Source: Lentinula raphanica (taxonomy: Eukaryota > Basidiomycota > Agaricomycetes > Agaricales > Omphalotaceae). Taken from it: DNA of 64,000 nt. The stretch is taken from contig JANVFP010000036.1 of assembly GCA_027919835.1 (NCBI GenBank), positions 310,001-374,000 of the forward strand, read 5' to 3'. The position numbers were made by a program, and so were the translations under genes. Positions 24,431 through 35,912 of this stretch are shown here, one piece after another (the first letter of the stretch is position 1; the number at the start of each line of letters is the position of its first letter). The notes below the pieces were generated by a model. That model did not search any database, had not been told where the DNA came from, and saw nothing but the letters and a program-made list of their open reading frames with translations.

Positions 24431-25466
24431 GAACAATAGAAATAAGTTTTGTGACTTTTACTAAAAAAGGAAGGTAAAAAATCGCCTTTTTTGGTACGCA
24501 TCGCGGTGCATAGAGACGATCCTCATTTCATTCGGACTCGTAACAGTGACGGTTAATTGATCATCAGTGAATGGCTAACTTCTGTCTATTTCGGCTGAGC
24601 TGAGACCATTCGGCATTCGGTGCTGAGCGCTGAGCAGTGAGGGTGAAGTGCTGCACTGAGAATCGAGATTGTTTCTGAGCGCCTATGGACAGGCGCTTAA
24701 GGTTTTGCGGGGACTCGCTGAGCGCGGCGCCCCTTTTGGACCTCTAGAGTCTACCTTGGGGGGCAGCCAATTATCATTCACCAATTGCAACAGTTTCGAT
24801 TCATATCCAGATATCCACTGCATTACATGGTGTTGGTTCAAGGTCAACCCCTGGAGGCACCCTACTCTCACTACTTCTTTTTTGCAACTTCTGATACAAA
24901 GAGTCCAATGGCGACATATGGACCTTGACCTCAGCCATAGAATCTGGCCCTCGACTCTTATCAAGGACATGATCCAGTGTTCAGCGAGGATATATAGCTC
25001 GTGAATGCACATATGACAGTCAAGAGGTGCAATCCACTTCTATCCACGTTCAATAGTGCGTCGAATCGTAGGAATCTTCTTATCTTCTTCACAAACTCAT
25101 GCTTAGTATTCTATGGTGCAACATGACTCTGTCTGTCAACAAACCCATGCTGATATTCCTGTTATTGCACCACTGTTAGACCACACTGTTCGCTCTGTTT
25201 CAATTCAATGCAAACAATTCCTCGGTCCCGCGATCAAGGTGACCTAAAGCCGGAATCCCCAGGCTCATAGATTTCTTGACGACATCGTATGGAAGTCCTG
25301 CTGGCTCGAATTCATAGATCTCTGAAGCTGGTGCTTCTCATTCTGCATAACTCTCGCGTTTATTGACGGCTTACTTTGATTGCGCTAGTCTTTATAATAA
25401 GGCTACTAGCGAAGCTTTGTCCCCCAGGGTTTAGGCCTTAGATCTCTCTCTACCTCCAAGTACAAG
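24431..25466. promoter_or_regulatory. Intergenic region upstream of the intact aspartic protease
   Basis: About 1 kb without a supportable gene. It contains A/T tracts around 24460-24490 that could fold back, a GCTGAG-rich stretch near 24595-24660, and a TATA-like TTTATAATAA at 25391-25400, about 70 bp before the protease ATG. Confidence 0.45.
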
Positions 25467-27267
25467 ATGTTCTCTGCCTCTTCCCTGTTGACTTTGGTGA
25501 CTCTCGCATTGGGCATCGCCGCCAAACCAGTCATCATCGACCGCTCTCCGGTTCTGTCTATCCCTCTTACAAAGGTCCACAATATCACCAGTGGCCACAA
25601 TCTAGTGGCCTCCGGACTCGCAAGAGCGCAGAATTTCAAGGACCGCGCCAAAGCCCATGACTTGGCAGAAATCAGAAAGAGGCAATCAGTCCCTGTTACG
25701 AATGAGGTTGTTACCTACCTTGCCTCCGTGGGGGTTGGTGCAAGTGATACACAGTGTAAGGCGTTTGCATCAAGTCTCTGACACAATAGATTCCCGGCTG
25801 ACCACTAGGATGGATCACAGACCAACTGATTGTGGATACCGGGAGTAGCAATACCTGGGTGGGGGCGACAACGAAATATGTGCCCAGTTCTACCTCCACC
25901 GATACAGGTGACCGAGTTTCAGTGACTTATGGATCTGGAGAATTCTCTGGTTGGTTTCCCCCTGGGTTAACTTTTGTCGGGCAGAACTTTGCTGACGCAA
26001 GGGTCATCGCACCACAGGAACGGAATATATCGACGAAGTCACTCTGAGTTCTTCGTTAGTTATCACATCCCAGTCTATCGGCGTTGCATCTTCGTCTGAA
26101 GGCTTTGAGGGTACAGACGGTATACTTGGGTAGGCCACTACTGATGCAAGTTGGAGCACTTAACCGTTACTAAGACTGTTTTCAGCATTGGCCCCGATGA
26201 TTTGACCGAAGGCACCGTCAGCGGCGTGTCTACGGTACCTACCGTCACCGATAATCTCTTCAGCCAAGGCACTATCTCTGAAAAGGTTGTCGCCATTTCC
26301 TTTGAACCAACCACTTCCGACGAAGTGACTAACGGTGAACTGACCTTCGGTGAGTTAGACTTCGAAAGAGCGTATGATGCATTCCTTGACGATGTCTGAT
26401 TCTTCTTATCACTAGGGGGAACCGATAGTTCTAAATTTACTGGAGACATTACTTACACGTTAGTGCTCTCTACCTGACCAGAGTCGAGACAGGAGACTGA
26501 AGCTATCCTACAGGAGCAAGACCGGCGACTACTGGGGCATTACGCAGACTGTTACCTACGGTTCGACCACGATTCAGTCTTCTTTATCAGGAATTGTCGA
26601 TACGTGAGCTCCGTTCGCTACCGTGATCTCTCCGTGAATGCTTTCTCAACCCACTCAAGCGGGACAACACTTTTGTATCTTGAGGAGAATGGTTTCGACA
26701 AGTATATCGAGGCTACAGGAGTATGTCATTTGTTGAATGTTCTTGGACTAACTGATCTTACGTGCCAACCTTAGGGAACTTTTGACGACAACACTGGTCT
26801 GTATAAGATTACCACTGCCCAGTTCAATGCTCTAGAGGATCTTGTGTTTACCATTGGTGGTGTGAGTCTTTCGGAATATGGATTCTGGAAAGAATCCTCT
26901 GAAAAGTAACTAAACGAAATAACAGACCGAGTTTGCTTTGACGCCCAATGCTCAAATCTGGCCAAGGTCTTTGAACACCGCCATTGGAGGAAGTGCTAGC
27001 AGTATCTACCTTGTTGTTGCAAATCTTGGCAAGTCACTATCTCAATTACGCAGCACTGGTTCTCAACATTTCTCACATAGGCGGCGAAGAAGCTGGCTTT
27101 GATTTCATTGATGGATACGTATTCCTCGAAAGGTTCTATAGTGTCTTCGACACGACAAATAGCAGAGTAGGATTTGCTACCACTTCTTTCACTGTGAGTT
27201 TCCTCGCGTTTCATCTTCTTGACTTGTTGGCTGATCAATCTCCTCACAGACTGCGACCACGAACTGA
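25467..27267 (+). CDS. Secreted pepsin-like aspartic protease (family A1, polyporopepsin-like)
   Basis: About ten exons. Signal peptide MFSASSLLTLVTLALG followed by a propeptide ending RKRQ, a Kex2-type site. Mature enzyme: YQLIVDTGSSNTWVGA with the first catalytic Asp; flap VTYGSGEFSG; TDGILGIGPDDLT; GDYWGITQTVTYG; second catalytic motif IVDTGTTLLYL; and C-terminal FVLTPNAQIW-type region through GFDFIDGYVFLERFYSVFDT. Both DTG motifs are intact and no stop breaks the frame. The second-to-last intron must start with GC (G/GCAAGTCAC...ACATAG/GC), and the disabled sister copy has the same GC-AG intron. The final exon adds TATTN and a TGA at 27265-27267. Known role of the family: secreted protein breakdown at acid pH. 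Confidence 0.92.
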
Positions 27268-27394
27268 CAAGAATCCTCAACGATCAAGTGAATGTGATGT
27301 GATTTCAAGTGGATAGGTAAAAGCGCATGTGTGTATACTACATAGTAGGATGATTTGTACGGTGAATCTCTCGCCGAAATTGGATGACCATATA

Positions 27395-28885
27395 TCAGAA
27401 TGCGGCGCCAACTATGGGTACATTCTCTTTCCCATTCGGAGTTGATTTCTTGTTCCTGGTTGCTCTGAGTCGTGCATTCACACCGGTCGTAGAAATGACG
27501 GCTTTGTTGACGGGATTACCAGATGTCTGCCTAAACGAGGACTTTTCGACGTTCGGGGGTTTTCCCACTTGCTGCATTCCTCGGAGGTTGGTGACCAACT
27601 TCAATTCACGTCTTGGTCCTTGGCGAGTATTGTTGAGGTTTTTCATCGTCCCTGTTCTTGCTGCTGCTGAGGCTGGCGATCTCGAGAGCGAAATTGGTGA
27701 GACAGTGACCAGCCCTGGAACACGATCCTCCCAAGGAATAGATGATGCCTTGAGTCTTGAATTCTGCGTGACAGTCGTGTTCGTAGGACTTGGGGCGACA
27801 TCAGAAATCGGGGAGCTAGATTCTGCTCGCTGACTACTGCTAGAAGTGGCAGAGGATAAACCAGTATTCGGTTGAGGAGACAAAGTCGGTTCATCTGTGG
27901 TCGGAGCTTGAGCAAGCGGAAATTGGATTGGAGAAGATGAGATGGCGTGGTTAGTTGGGGATAATACGACTGGTGACTTGCTGGGAGCCGGATCCGCGCT
28001 CACAACAGGACTGTGATCAACATCAGGGTACCGTTCAGAATTGAGAGACTTGACTGACGTCGTCCCCGATGCTTTCGAAGAAGTGGATCGAGCAATAGCG
28101 GGAGCGATGATCACTGCTGCTTTATCTTCAGGCTTGTACCAAGGAATGTCAACTCTTGAGTGTGACACCAATCGGCAATCGTTCTCGGAACGGAGATTAG
28201 GCCTTTGCGAAGACGACCGGGAACGAAGAGGCATAGCTTGAGGATGCGCGCCAACGACAGTGTCTGCAATCTGCCACAATCGAATCGTGTTGTCGTCCGG
28301 GAAAGGAGGGGGGTCCTGGATAACGACGTCTGAGTGAGCTTTGGCTATCTTTGTTTTGGCGTTTTTCTTCTTGATCACAGAAAGGATACTTAGAGGTCGG
28401 AGGCTTAAACGAGATGGTTTAGGACTGGCGGGGTCTCTGAGCGAGATTGAGCAACGATGGTTTGCAAATGGCTTGTATGCTGGGGAAAAAGGAGATTCGG
28501 AACTACCAAAATATCGACGTAAATCTTGGATGCGGCTTTCTCTCTTGCCTTGACGAGATAGTTCTGGGTGTTTGGGAACTACACTTTCAATGATTTCCGG
28601 GGACACAGGAGATTGAATCTGAACGAGAACGAGAAATGAATATACGAACATCAATACTTAAAGCACTGCATCGAAATCCGTTCTTACGTTTTGACTTGTA
28701 TCAGAGAGAGTCGCTGTTTTCTCCGCCAGTTTTGTGCTTTTCCTTGTTGAACCACCGCGCATGATCCGAGAACTGATGTAGAAGATGACGGCGAGAGCTG
28801 GGATGATGGATGCTAAGCACAGAATTTCCGTTCCTTTGGATATTGTAGGAGCGGTAGAGTGTACCAAGGTAGGTGTAGTAGGCAT
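27395..28885 (-). CDS. Membrane-anchored Ser/Pro-rich protein, unknown function
   Basis: Two exons, 28885-28688 and 28618-27395, about 470 residues. The start MPTTPTLVHSTAPTISKGTE is followed by one strong membrane segment, ILCLASIIPALAVIFYIS, then a basic stretch (RGGSTRKSTK) that suggests a short outside N-terminus and a long cytoplasmic tail. The tail is disordered, rich in Ser, Pro and Arg, with IQDLRRYFGSSESPFSPAYK as the most conserved-looking segment. No domain recognised. The stop lies 128 bp from the stop of the convergent aspartic protease. Probably a fungal-specific single-pass protein; function unknown. Confidence 0.72.
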
Positions 28886-30108
28886 TGTAGGAGTTGAGAC
28901 TAGTTTGTAGGGTAGAGTATGTGTGATAGAGAAGATAGAAAAACGATGAGCGCCAAAATTGAATCTATGCGGCCTTATGGGCGCTAAAATTAAAACCTAC
29001 TTAGTTCCAACTTCCATGTTCTTTCACGTCTATTCGACTTCGGCACGAACTATTTCGCAATTCTCGAGCAGGAAACTCACGCTGCTCGCTGGTAATGCCA
29101 CTCTTAGCTCTACCTTTAGGAAGCAAGTTCGAGTCTCCTGAACTCCTATCCTATCCAGTCCATGGCTAAATTCTCCTCGCATCGAGTCTATGCCTAGGCA
29201 TATACGGCTTTTAAATGCCTTGCCTCTCGCATGATATGCACCAAGCTACTCCTCTCGTTTACAAAACTGGGATTCTCAAGATCACATATAGTCGATATTG
29301 GCCGATTCCCATTCGTTGAATATCGACCAACGTTTGCAAACGTGTTTACGCTAGGCAAAAATGCCTGGACCTTTTCCAGATGCGATTTTGGTAATCAAAA
29401 CAAGCGATTTCATCCTCATTTTCATCTGTCGGAGCCACACAAGATCACTTCGATCTGTTTGACATATGTTGTATTCGCTGGCGGCTTTCGGTGAATGACC
29501 TGAATCCTTGAAAGCCTCAGAGCAAGGTGCTTCCAATAGTGAATACAAAGCAAATTACCAGACCGGAACCATTTTGATTTGTGGAAAACCTACAGAGAAT
29601 TGCATGCTGTATGCACCATCAAGCCTAGTTCCTTCAGTCTCTATAACCGTGGTCCCGAATCCGATGAATCACAAGCATCGAGAAACCCGAACATCACGAA
29701 TTCCCTGACACTTGCATCAGCTTCAGACTGGCAGGATCTGGTAAGTATGATTGAATCACTTTTGGATTATTCTTTCTATTCTCTAAATTATCCATCTTCA
29801 GGTTGTTTTGCCAAAACTGACGAAATCCATGTTTCATCACTTCAACTTACATTCCGAGATTGATATTTCAGTGCAGAATTTCAGAGAACAATCAATGTGC
29901 TGGCACGTCTTGTGCAACGCAGAATAAACATATGCATACTGAAGCACAAGGTTAGTCGCCACTCCCGCTTAATCTTTCTCACAATGGGTAAGTAAATGTT
30001 GTGGCATACTACCTCCGTTGTACCTTCTCTTTATTTCGGCTCCTGCAGGCTCAGCGAACCCCTGTATACACATGGATTGATCCCCAATATTAATGAACTT
30101 GGTGGCCT
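28886..30108. other. Gene-poor interval; coding-like stretch on the plus strand near 29550-29880
   Basis: About 1.2 kb. On the plus strand the frame IQSKLPDRNHFDLWKTYREL...ASASDWQDL, followed by a good intron (about 29741-29801) and VVLPKLTKSMFHHFNLHSEI, reads like protein but has no start codon and no recognised family. A separate frame at 29231-29494 (VDIGRFPFVEYRPTFANVFT) may belong to it. This could be a small lineage-specific gene or a relic. Confidence 0.35.
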
Positions 30109-30116
30109 TATAAAAG
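30109..30116 (+). promoter_or_regulatory. TATA box of the GH128 gene
   Basis: TATAAAAG, 50 bp before the ATG at 30166; sequence and spacing fit a core promoter with a short leader. Confidence 0.6.
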
Positions 30117-30165
30117 GGAGCAGCTGAAGAGGCTATGACCAGCAAGGTCTCCAGATCTTTTCGAC

Positions 30166-31478
30166 ATGTACTCTCGTTCTGTCTTCGTTCTTTTCGCTCT
30201 CCTCTCCCGCTCTGTCTACGCTGGAAAGCGTGGTCTGGCGTGGCCTTGGTGTCTGTATCAAAGCTGTTCACGATTGTGCTGCCTTACTGACTGACTTTCG
30301 CGACCGCAGACAACACCCCTCTGTACGAGAATACTATCTTCATATGTTGAAGGCCAATGTGGTGACATCTTTTACAGTGACCCTGGAGTTCTGAACAACG
30401 GCGACGGCGAGGTCGTGGCTATGTGGGTTGCTAGTCACTGTTATTCGAGCGACCATTGCTTACCTGTCGTCTGGCAGATATGACTGGGAAACTTATGCGC
30501 CTCCTGATTCCAAGGGGGGAACCGGTGGCCTAGGCTTCATCGGAATGCAAGCAACCAAGGACTCTGCCTCTAGCCCTGTCGCTGAATTGGCTTCCCGTCA
30601 AGCTCAACAAGGGTGGGCGAGTGCGTAAAGTCAGGTTATACAACATGTCGGTTTCAATACTTATCCGTGTTCGCAGCCGTTTTCAGCTTGAACGAGCCCG
30701 ACATCAATGGTATCACCCCTGCTGACGCTGCCTCTTGGTACATTGAATGGATCAATCCTCTTGTGAGTAATCCGAATTCGACTGTGAAACACTACCTTTA
30801 TCCTTACTGATATTCTCTGTGTTCTAGGCTATCAAAAAAGCACTCCCGGCCGTCACTTCTAGTACAACCGCCGGCGAAGGCCTTTCTTGGTTGTCAGAAA
30901 TGATCAGTGCATGTGCTGGGGCTTGTTACTTTGACTACATCAATTTGGTGGGTTTCCAACGCCTGATCCAGACTGATTCGCTTTACTGACTCGATATTCC
31001 AATAGCATTGGTACGGGTGAGTAGTATCCGAGAATTGTTTTGGGTGCTTTTGTCGATGATGTTTTAGCAACTCTTTCGCCGATTTCCAAGCATACATCGA
31101 AAAGGCCCACAGCCAATTCCCCGTAAGACATGTTCTTCATTGCATTTTGCAAGATGACTGACCTTGCATATCAGTCGTACACCATCGTCATCAGCGAGTT
31201 CGCTCTCAACAATGGTGGTGACCAGTAAGTCAAATTTTTTTTACCGAGCCTTTAGCATATGGTGCTGATGAGATCAACCATTCAGAGTTGCATTCTTCAA
31301 ATCTGCTTTCCCGTTCCTTGACGGTTTGTCATATGTACTTTTGTACTTCCCCTTCGTTGCTACATCCCCGAGTTTGTTGCAAGCGAATGATCCCGCGGCT
31401 GTTGTCAATGTCGGTACTGGATCCTGCTTGTACACCGATGCCGGTGGACCTTCTGCTGTTGGTAACTTGATGTACTAA
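30166..31478 (+). CDS. Secreted GH128 (Asl1-like) glycoside hydrolase, probable beta-1,3-glucanase
   Basis: Signal peptide MYSRSVFVLFALLSRSVYA, then KRGLAWPWYNTPLDPGVLNN. About nine short introns. Landmarks: YDWETYAPP, GLGFIGMQATKDS, VFSLNEPDINGITPADAASW with the catalytic NEPD, YFDYINLHWYG, FADFQAYIEKAHSQFP, IVISEFALNNGGD with the second catalytic Glu in SEF, and a hydrophobic C-terminus ending GGPSAVGNLMY. Length about 260 residues, normal for the family. The YNTPL piece is encoded by a 13-nt exon (30310-30322), required to keep the frame. GH128 enzymes cut beta-1,3-glucans of the fungal wall; a role in wall remodelling or autolysis is inferred. A TATA box precedes the gene. Confidence 0.93.
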
Positions 31479-31747
31479 GCATATTTCTACTGTTCGCAGT
31501 AGGAAATTAGCAACTACACTAGATTCTGTATGTAGGATGCATAAAAGAGTGCATCCTGAGTAATTAACCTATACATAATTTGGATTTCGATTCGGAATTG
31601 AACTCGGAATGAACTCGGCTCTAAAATTCGTACGCGTCATTGATTTTTTTTCTTCGGCTGTTCCGACAACATCTCCTCCCTTCACACGCATCTACTCCAG
31701 ATGCCTTAGTAGAAACATCTGCTCTTATCCGTTATTTCTTGTCTTCA

Positions 31748-33933
31748 ATGTTTCGAAATGCAACGCTGCTGAGCAAGGCCTCTTCGCGGCGGACATTCAC
31801 TTCTCAAGACAGTCCGCCAACACGATGGCGGAAGTATCTCCGAAGAACAGGCTTCGTGGCTTTGGGTGTCGGGTCGTTCTATGCAGTAGATAGAGCCTTC
31901 AATGCGTCTGCAATCACAAGGAACATCAGAACCCTTTATACGGTGTGTTCGCTCGTTACTCAAATCCAGACCTGCGCTGACATTCGCTCAGTGTGCTATC
32001 ATAACCATAGATTATAAACTGAACTTTACGGAGGAAAAGAGCGAATCTATACCAGAGCTACATACTCGAGTCGCTGATAGAATGTATAACTTATTCACGT
32101 CTAATGGGGGTCTTTATATCAAGATAGGCACGATATTCAACTACTTTGGGGTATTTTGCAAAGCTGATTGTTTCCATAGGTCAAGCCATTGGAGCTAATG
32201 CTGCTCTACTACCGAAGCCTATGCAAGAAAAATTCGCCAAATTATTTGACGACGCACCTCAAATCCCATACTCCGAAGTCCTTCGCGTTTTCAAAGCCGA
32301 GTTCGGCCGTCCCCCGTGCGGAGATGACGGTGTGTTTGAGGTCTTCGAGGAGAAAGCCATTGCCAGTGCCAGTATCGCACAAGTACATAGAGCCAAGCTC
32401 CGACGTCTCCCGGGCGATACAGAAGACAAGTGGGTCGCGGTCAAGATACAAAAGCCGGATGTTGCAAAACAAATGTTCTGGGATTTAGGGGCATACAGAC
32501 TGGTTATGTATATGTTCGAGAAGTGGGCGTTCGATTTGCCAGTATATTTTGTCGTTGGTAAGTGAAAATCCGCCTCTCGACTTGGCTTCCCTTACACTCA
32601 TTTGGTAGATTTCGTCTCTGATCATTTACGGCGTGAACTGGATTTCATTCTGGAGTCGGAGAACGCGAAGCAGACTGCAAGATTTGTTATTTCCGAGCCA
32701 CGGTTGGCAAAGAAGGTTCATATACCGAAAGTGAGCATATAATCACTTGTAGCGTTATAAAATAGTTGATCCTTTTATGTTCTCTCTAGGTTTACGACGA
32801 ATATACCACCAAGCGTGTCATGACCGCTGAATGGATATCTGGTGTTCGACTCAGTGACCGAAATGGAATGAAGCGTTTAATGGGGGAAAACGATACCACC
32901 TTAACTGCTCAGGCAACAGTCTCACCTTCCGTCGGTCTTACAGAAATAGTCGGCCCCACATTTTCTTTTCCTGCCAAACCTCTCAAAGGCGGTTTCAGCT
33001 CCGTTATGCAGATCATGGTCGAACTATTCAGCGCGCAAATGTTCAGCTGGGGTTGGGTTCATTGTGACGGGCACCTTGGCAATTTCATCTGTCGTCCTAA
33101 CCCAAATGATCCAACCTTGCCACAACTCGTCATGCTGGACCATGGACTTTACGTCCGTGTAGATGAGGACTTTAGACGAGACTGGTCATTGCTCTGGAAA
33201 GGACTTCTCATTGGGGATTTCACGAGTGTAGAACAAATCACAAGAAAATGGGGAATGGGTCTGCCTGACATGTTTGCTAGTGTGGCTCTAGCGAGACCGG
33301 TACGTCTGACAAGGAAGGACCGCAGAGCGGAGGTGGAGAAGGTCACTAGGGAACTGGAGGAGTACATGAATATGAGCCAGTATGAACAAAGTGTCAGGTA
33401 TGTCATATTACTTGTTTTCCGTGGATTGCTTGGTCAACACGGCTATTTGTAGAATGAAGGCAAAGCTTAAGCAGTTCTTGATCGACACTGACCGGATGCC
33501 AAAAGCTTTGATCTTCTTGTTTAGAAATATGCGGTAAGTGATTCGACCTCATCAGAGTCATCACTCTCTGACGCCTCTTCATGCCGGTCTCTCATGTTGG
33601 TCTCTCTCTAGTATCGTCCAAGGCAATAATCAGTACTTTGGAGCTCCTGTCAACCGAGTCAAGATTATCGGACTGTGGGCATCAAGATCTCTCACTCGTC
33701 TGACCCACCTCACCATCGGTCAACGTCTCCGTGAATACGCAAACGATATGATCTTTCGAGGAGTCCTTGTCAGTTTAGACGTGGCGTTCTGGTGGACACG
33801 CTTTAAACAGCGTGTGTTCGCGTTCTTTGGCACCAGATCACTGAGTTTCGAAGAAGAACTGGAGAAGGCACTGCGGGGTTTGATGAGGAATAATGTGGGT
33901 ATCAATGTGGAGAGTAGTATGTTCAATGGTTGA
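31748..33933 (+). CDS. ABC1/ADCK (UbiB) family atypical kinase, MCP2/CQD2-ADCK1 type
   Basis: Seven exons. The start MFRNATLLSKASSRRTFTSQ looks like a mitochondrial presequence (Arg/Ser-rich, no acidic residue), followed by a membrane segment GFVALGVGSFYAVD. Family motifs: GGLYIKIGQAIG (KxGQ motif), EKAIASASIAQVHRAKL (Ala-rich loop), KWVAVKIQKPDV (Lys), HLRRELDFILESENA (ExD), HCDGHLGNFICR (catalytic loop), VMLDHGLYVRV (DHG metal motif). The DHGLY and FRRDWSLLWKG parts match the yeast Mcp2/human ADCK1 branch, which acts in the mitochondrial inner membrane on coenzyme Q distribution. The usual HxDPHPGN is here HCDGHLGN. The second intron (32128-32179) starts with GC. Ends in a frame of normal length. 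Confidence 0.92.
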
Positions 33934-34501
33934 TGCTTGTTGCGAGCTGTTGGAGGGCTAGGTGGAAGATACAGTACATGCAATGACATAAGGAGGTCGA
34001 GGATCACATTCCATGTACTGTTGCACCACGGAAAATGACAATCAGCGGGAGACCGAGTAGGTACGCAAATTGGAGGAAAGATGAACACAAATGTGATCTT
34101 CCTTTGATGATGTGATAGCCGCTGCCGCCATGTACTATGCTGCATGCATCTAGTGTCGAGATGTGGTTAAAATTGAGAGTGCTAGACAGAGAATGTAGGT
34201 TCCGCTTCACATACTGTGCATGCTCAACACCTTTGAACAACTCTCAATGGGCAACATAACGAATGGACCGACACGAAATCCTGGAGATACTTCCAGAAAA
34301 CTATGAGATACGATACGACATGCGATACGATATAAGAGAGCAGCCTTATTTGTGCAGAGGATTACATGATGGTGACCACAGTCCACTATCTATAGACTAT
34401 GACATGACTGACTGAACAAGAAATCTTGAATTTGATAGAGGGGTCAGACGATGATACAGTCAAGCCAAGTTCAATCGATAAGGTGCGTGCCATAGTAGAG
34501 C
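33934..34501. other. Convergent intergenic region, no gene seen
   Basis: About 570 bases between two stop codons facing each other. Contains a repeated ACGATACGACATGCGATACG tract near 34309-34330 and no long frame. Probably two 3' UTRs. Confidence 0.5.
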
Positions 34502-35912
34502 TCACGACACAGGATTAGATTGTTGGGGAGGAGTATGTTTTGGGATGGCTGGTTTCCATCGGATGATGTAAGAGAGTTGGATGCACCAATGTATCGGGGC
34601 ATATAAACGATGCAGGAGCAAAGGGAACGTTTTGTCCGAGACCCGTGAGCGGAGTCTCCACCAGCTCAATCTTTTACGAATATCTTCAAAGCGCGCGACA
34701 ACCTCGTTCATGGTAGGTCGTTTGGATGGGTCATCATGGGTCATATCTGCGATGAGCTCCCGCAGAAATCCCACATTTCGTCTAGGGGGATCCTTCACAT
34801 ATGGGTCTCCCTGCAGAGGTATAGAATGAGAACATCGATTATCAATGTGGACCAACAGCTAGACGGGATGCACATACCTCGATGAAACTCTGTCGAATGA
34901 CATTTCCTAGACAGTATACGTCCACTGTGAAAGGATTACAACGCTCGTTTCTCTTGAACTCGGGGACGGTCTGATCGCCACCGTATCCCGGCAGTCGTAG
35001 TGGTTTGCGAGTGGTGGTATCATAACGTTTCGACAGGTCCCAGTCAATAAAATAGTACCTGACAGGATAGAGGGTGCGGCTACGGGGCTTTGACGGTCCT
35101 TTCCAGTCCATTCTCGTCGTTGCTCTGTGAAAGTGAGGAGGCTGCGGATACAAAGGTGACCAGTCCATCATGATGTTATTATTCTTGGCGTCACTGAAGA
35201 AAATTGTCTGAGTAAAGTTACCACTGACTCGTGTCGCGGAAGACTGACTTATGTGCGATATTCTGATTATGCATGAATTGCAAGCCCTATGAACGAGTGA
35301 GAATCATCAGTCCGTCGATACACCAAGCAAGGGAACACGTACTTACTTCGAAGACTTGGCTGCAAAAATCAACCACTTCTCCCACAGTTCGAAATTCAAC
35401 TTGATCCCAAGCGACAAGATATGGCATAACCACAATAGTATTCCTTCCTTCGTCAGTTGCTTTAGGTATCTCGAGGGTGTCATAGATGGGAACACAGTGA
35501 TTCCGAAGGTCAGACTGTATATCCTTCGAAGATACTAGGCGTCCGATCTCCAGTTCATCTGATATCGAGGGAGGATCTACGAGTCTGAGCATAACAGGTT
35601 TTCCGTCCGCGATACGAATGGCGTCGAGATTGAATGGAACCTAGTACGGTAGTCAACACAACGCTATGAGCAAGGACGGAGGATCCTTACGAGCGCCGCA
35701 GTTTGACAGTCTTCAAATCTGTATGGAAATATCGTACTTCCAGTCCAAGAAGGGACCCAGTCTGGATGATAGCGAGGACGGAGGAGGTAGCCTTTACTCT
35801 TGAGCCAATGATAATGCTCTCGCCAGACTATCTCGCTGGGCCAGAGATACTCGTTGTATACATTGAGCTCTGAATCACCGTCATTGAGTATCGTTTCCCG
35901 GGCTTTGGACAT
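34502..35912 (-). CDS. Protein-kinase-like protein of the basidiomycete-expanded family
   Basis: About five exons. The likely start is MSKARETILNDGDSELNVYN at 35912; an in-frame upstream ATG at 35987 is possible. Then WREHYHWLKSKGYLLRPRYH, PVMLRLVDP (the beta-3 region with KPVMLR), QVFEGLQFMHNQNIAHKDAK and NNNIMMDWSPLYP, which form a catalytic loop with the Asp and Asn kept (HKDAKNNN for HRDxxxxN). The metal motif DFG reads IDWDLS. YYFIDWDLSKRY and VDVYCLGNVIR (the DxxxLG of the C-lobe) follow. The kinase core ends at DDPSKRPTMNEVVARFEDI, and a hydrophobic C-terminal stretch may anchor it. Many such genes exist per agaricomycete genome; substrates are unknown and activity is uncertain. Confidence 0.82.

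Noticed and set aside
24669..25012. Two overlapping frames of about 110 codons on opposite strands
   Set aside because: Mirror frames of each other with no family likeness and no splice sites; likely chance.
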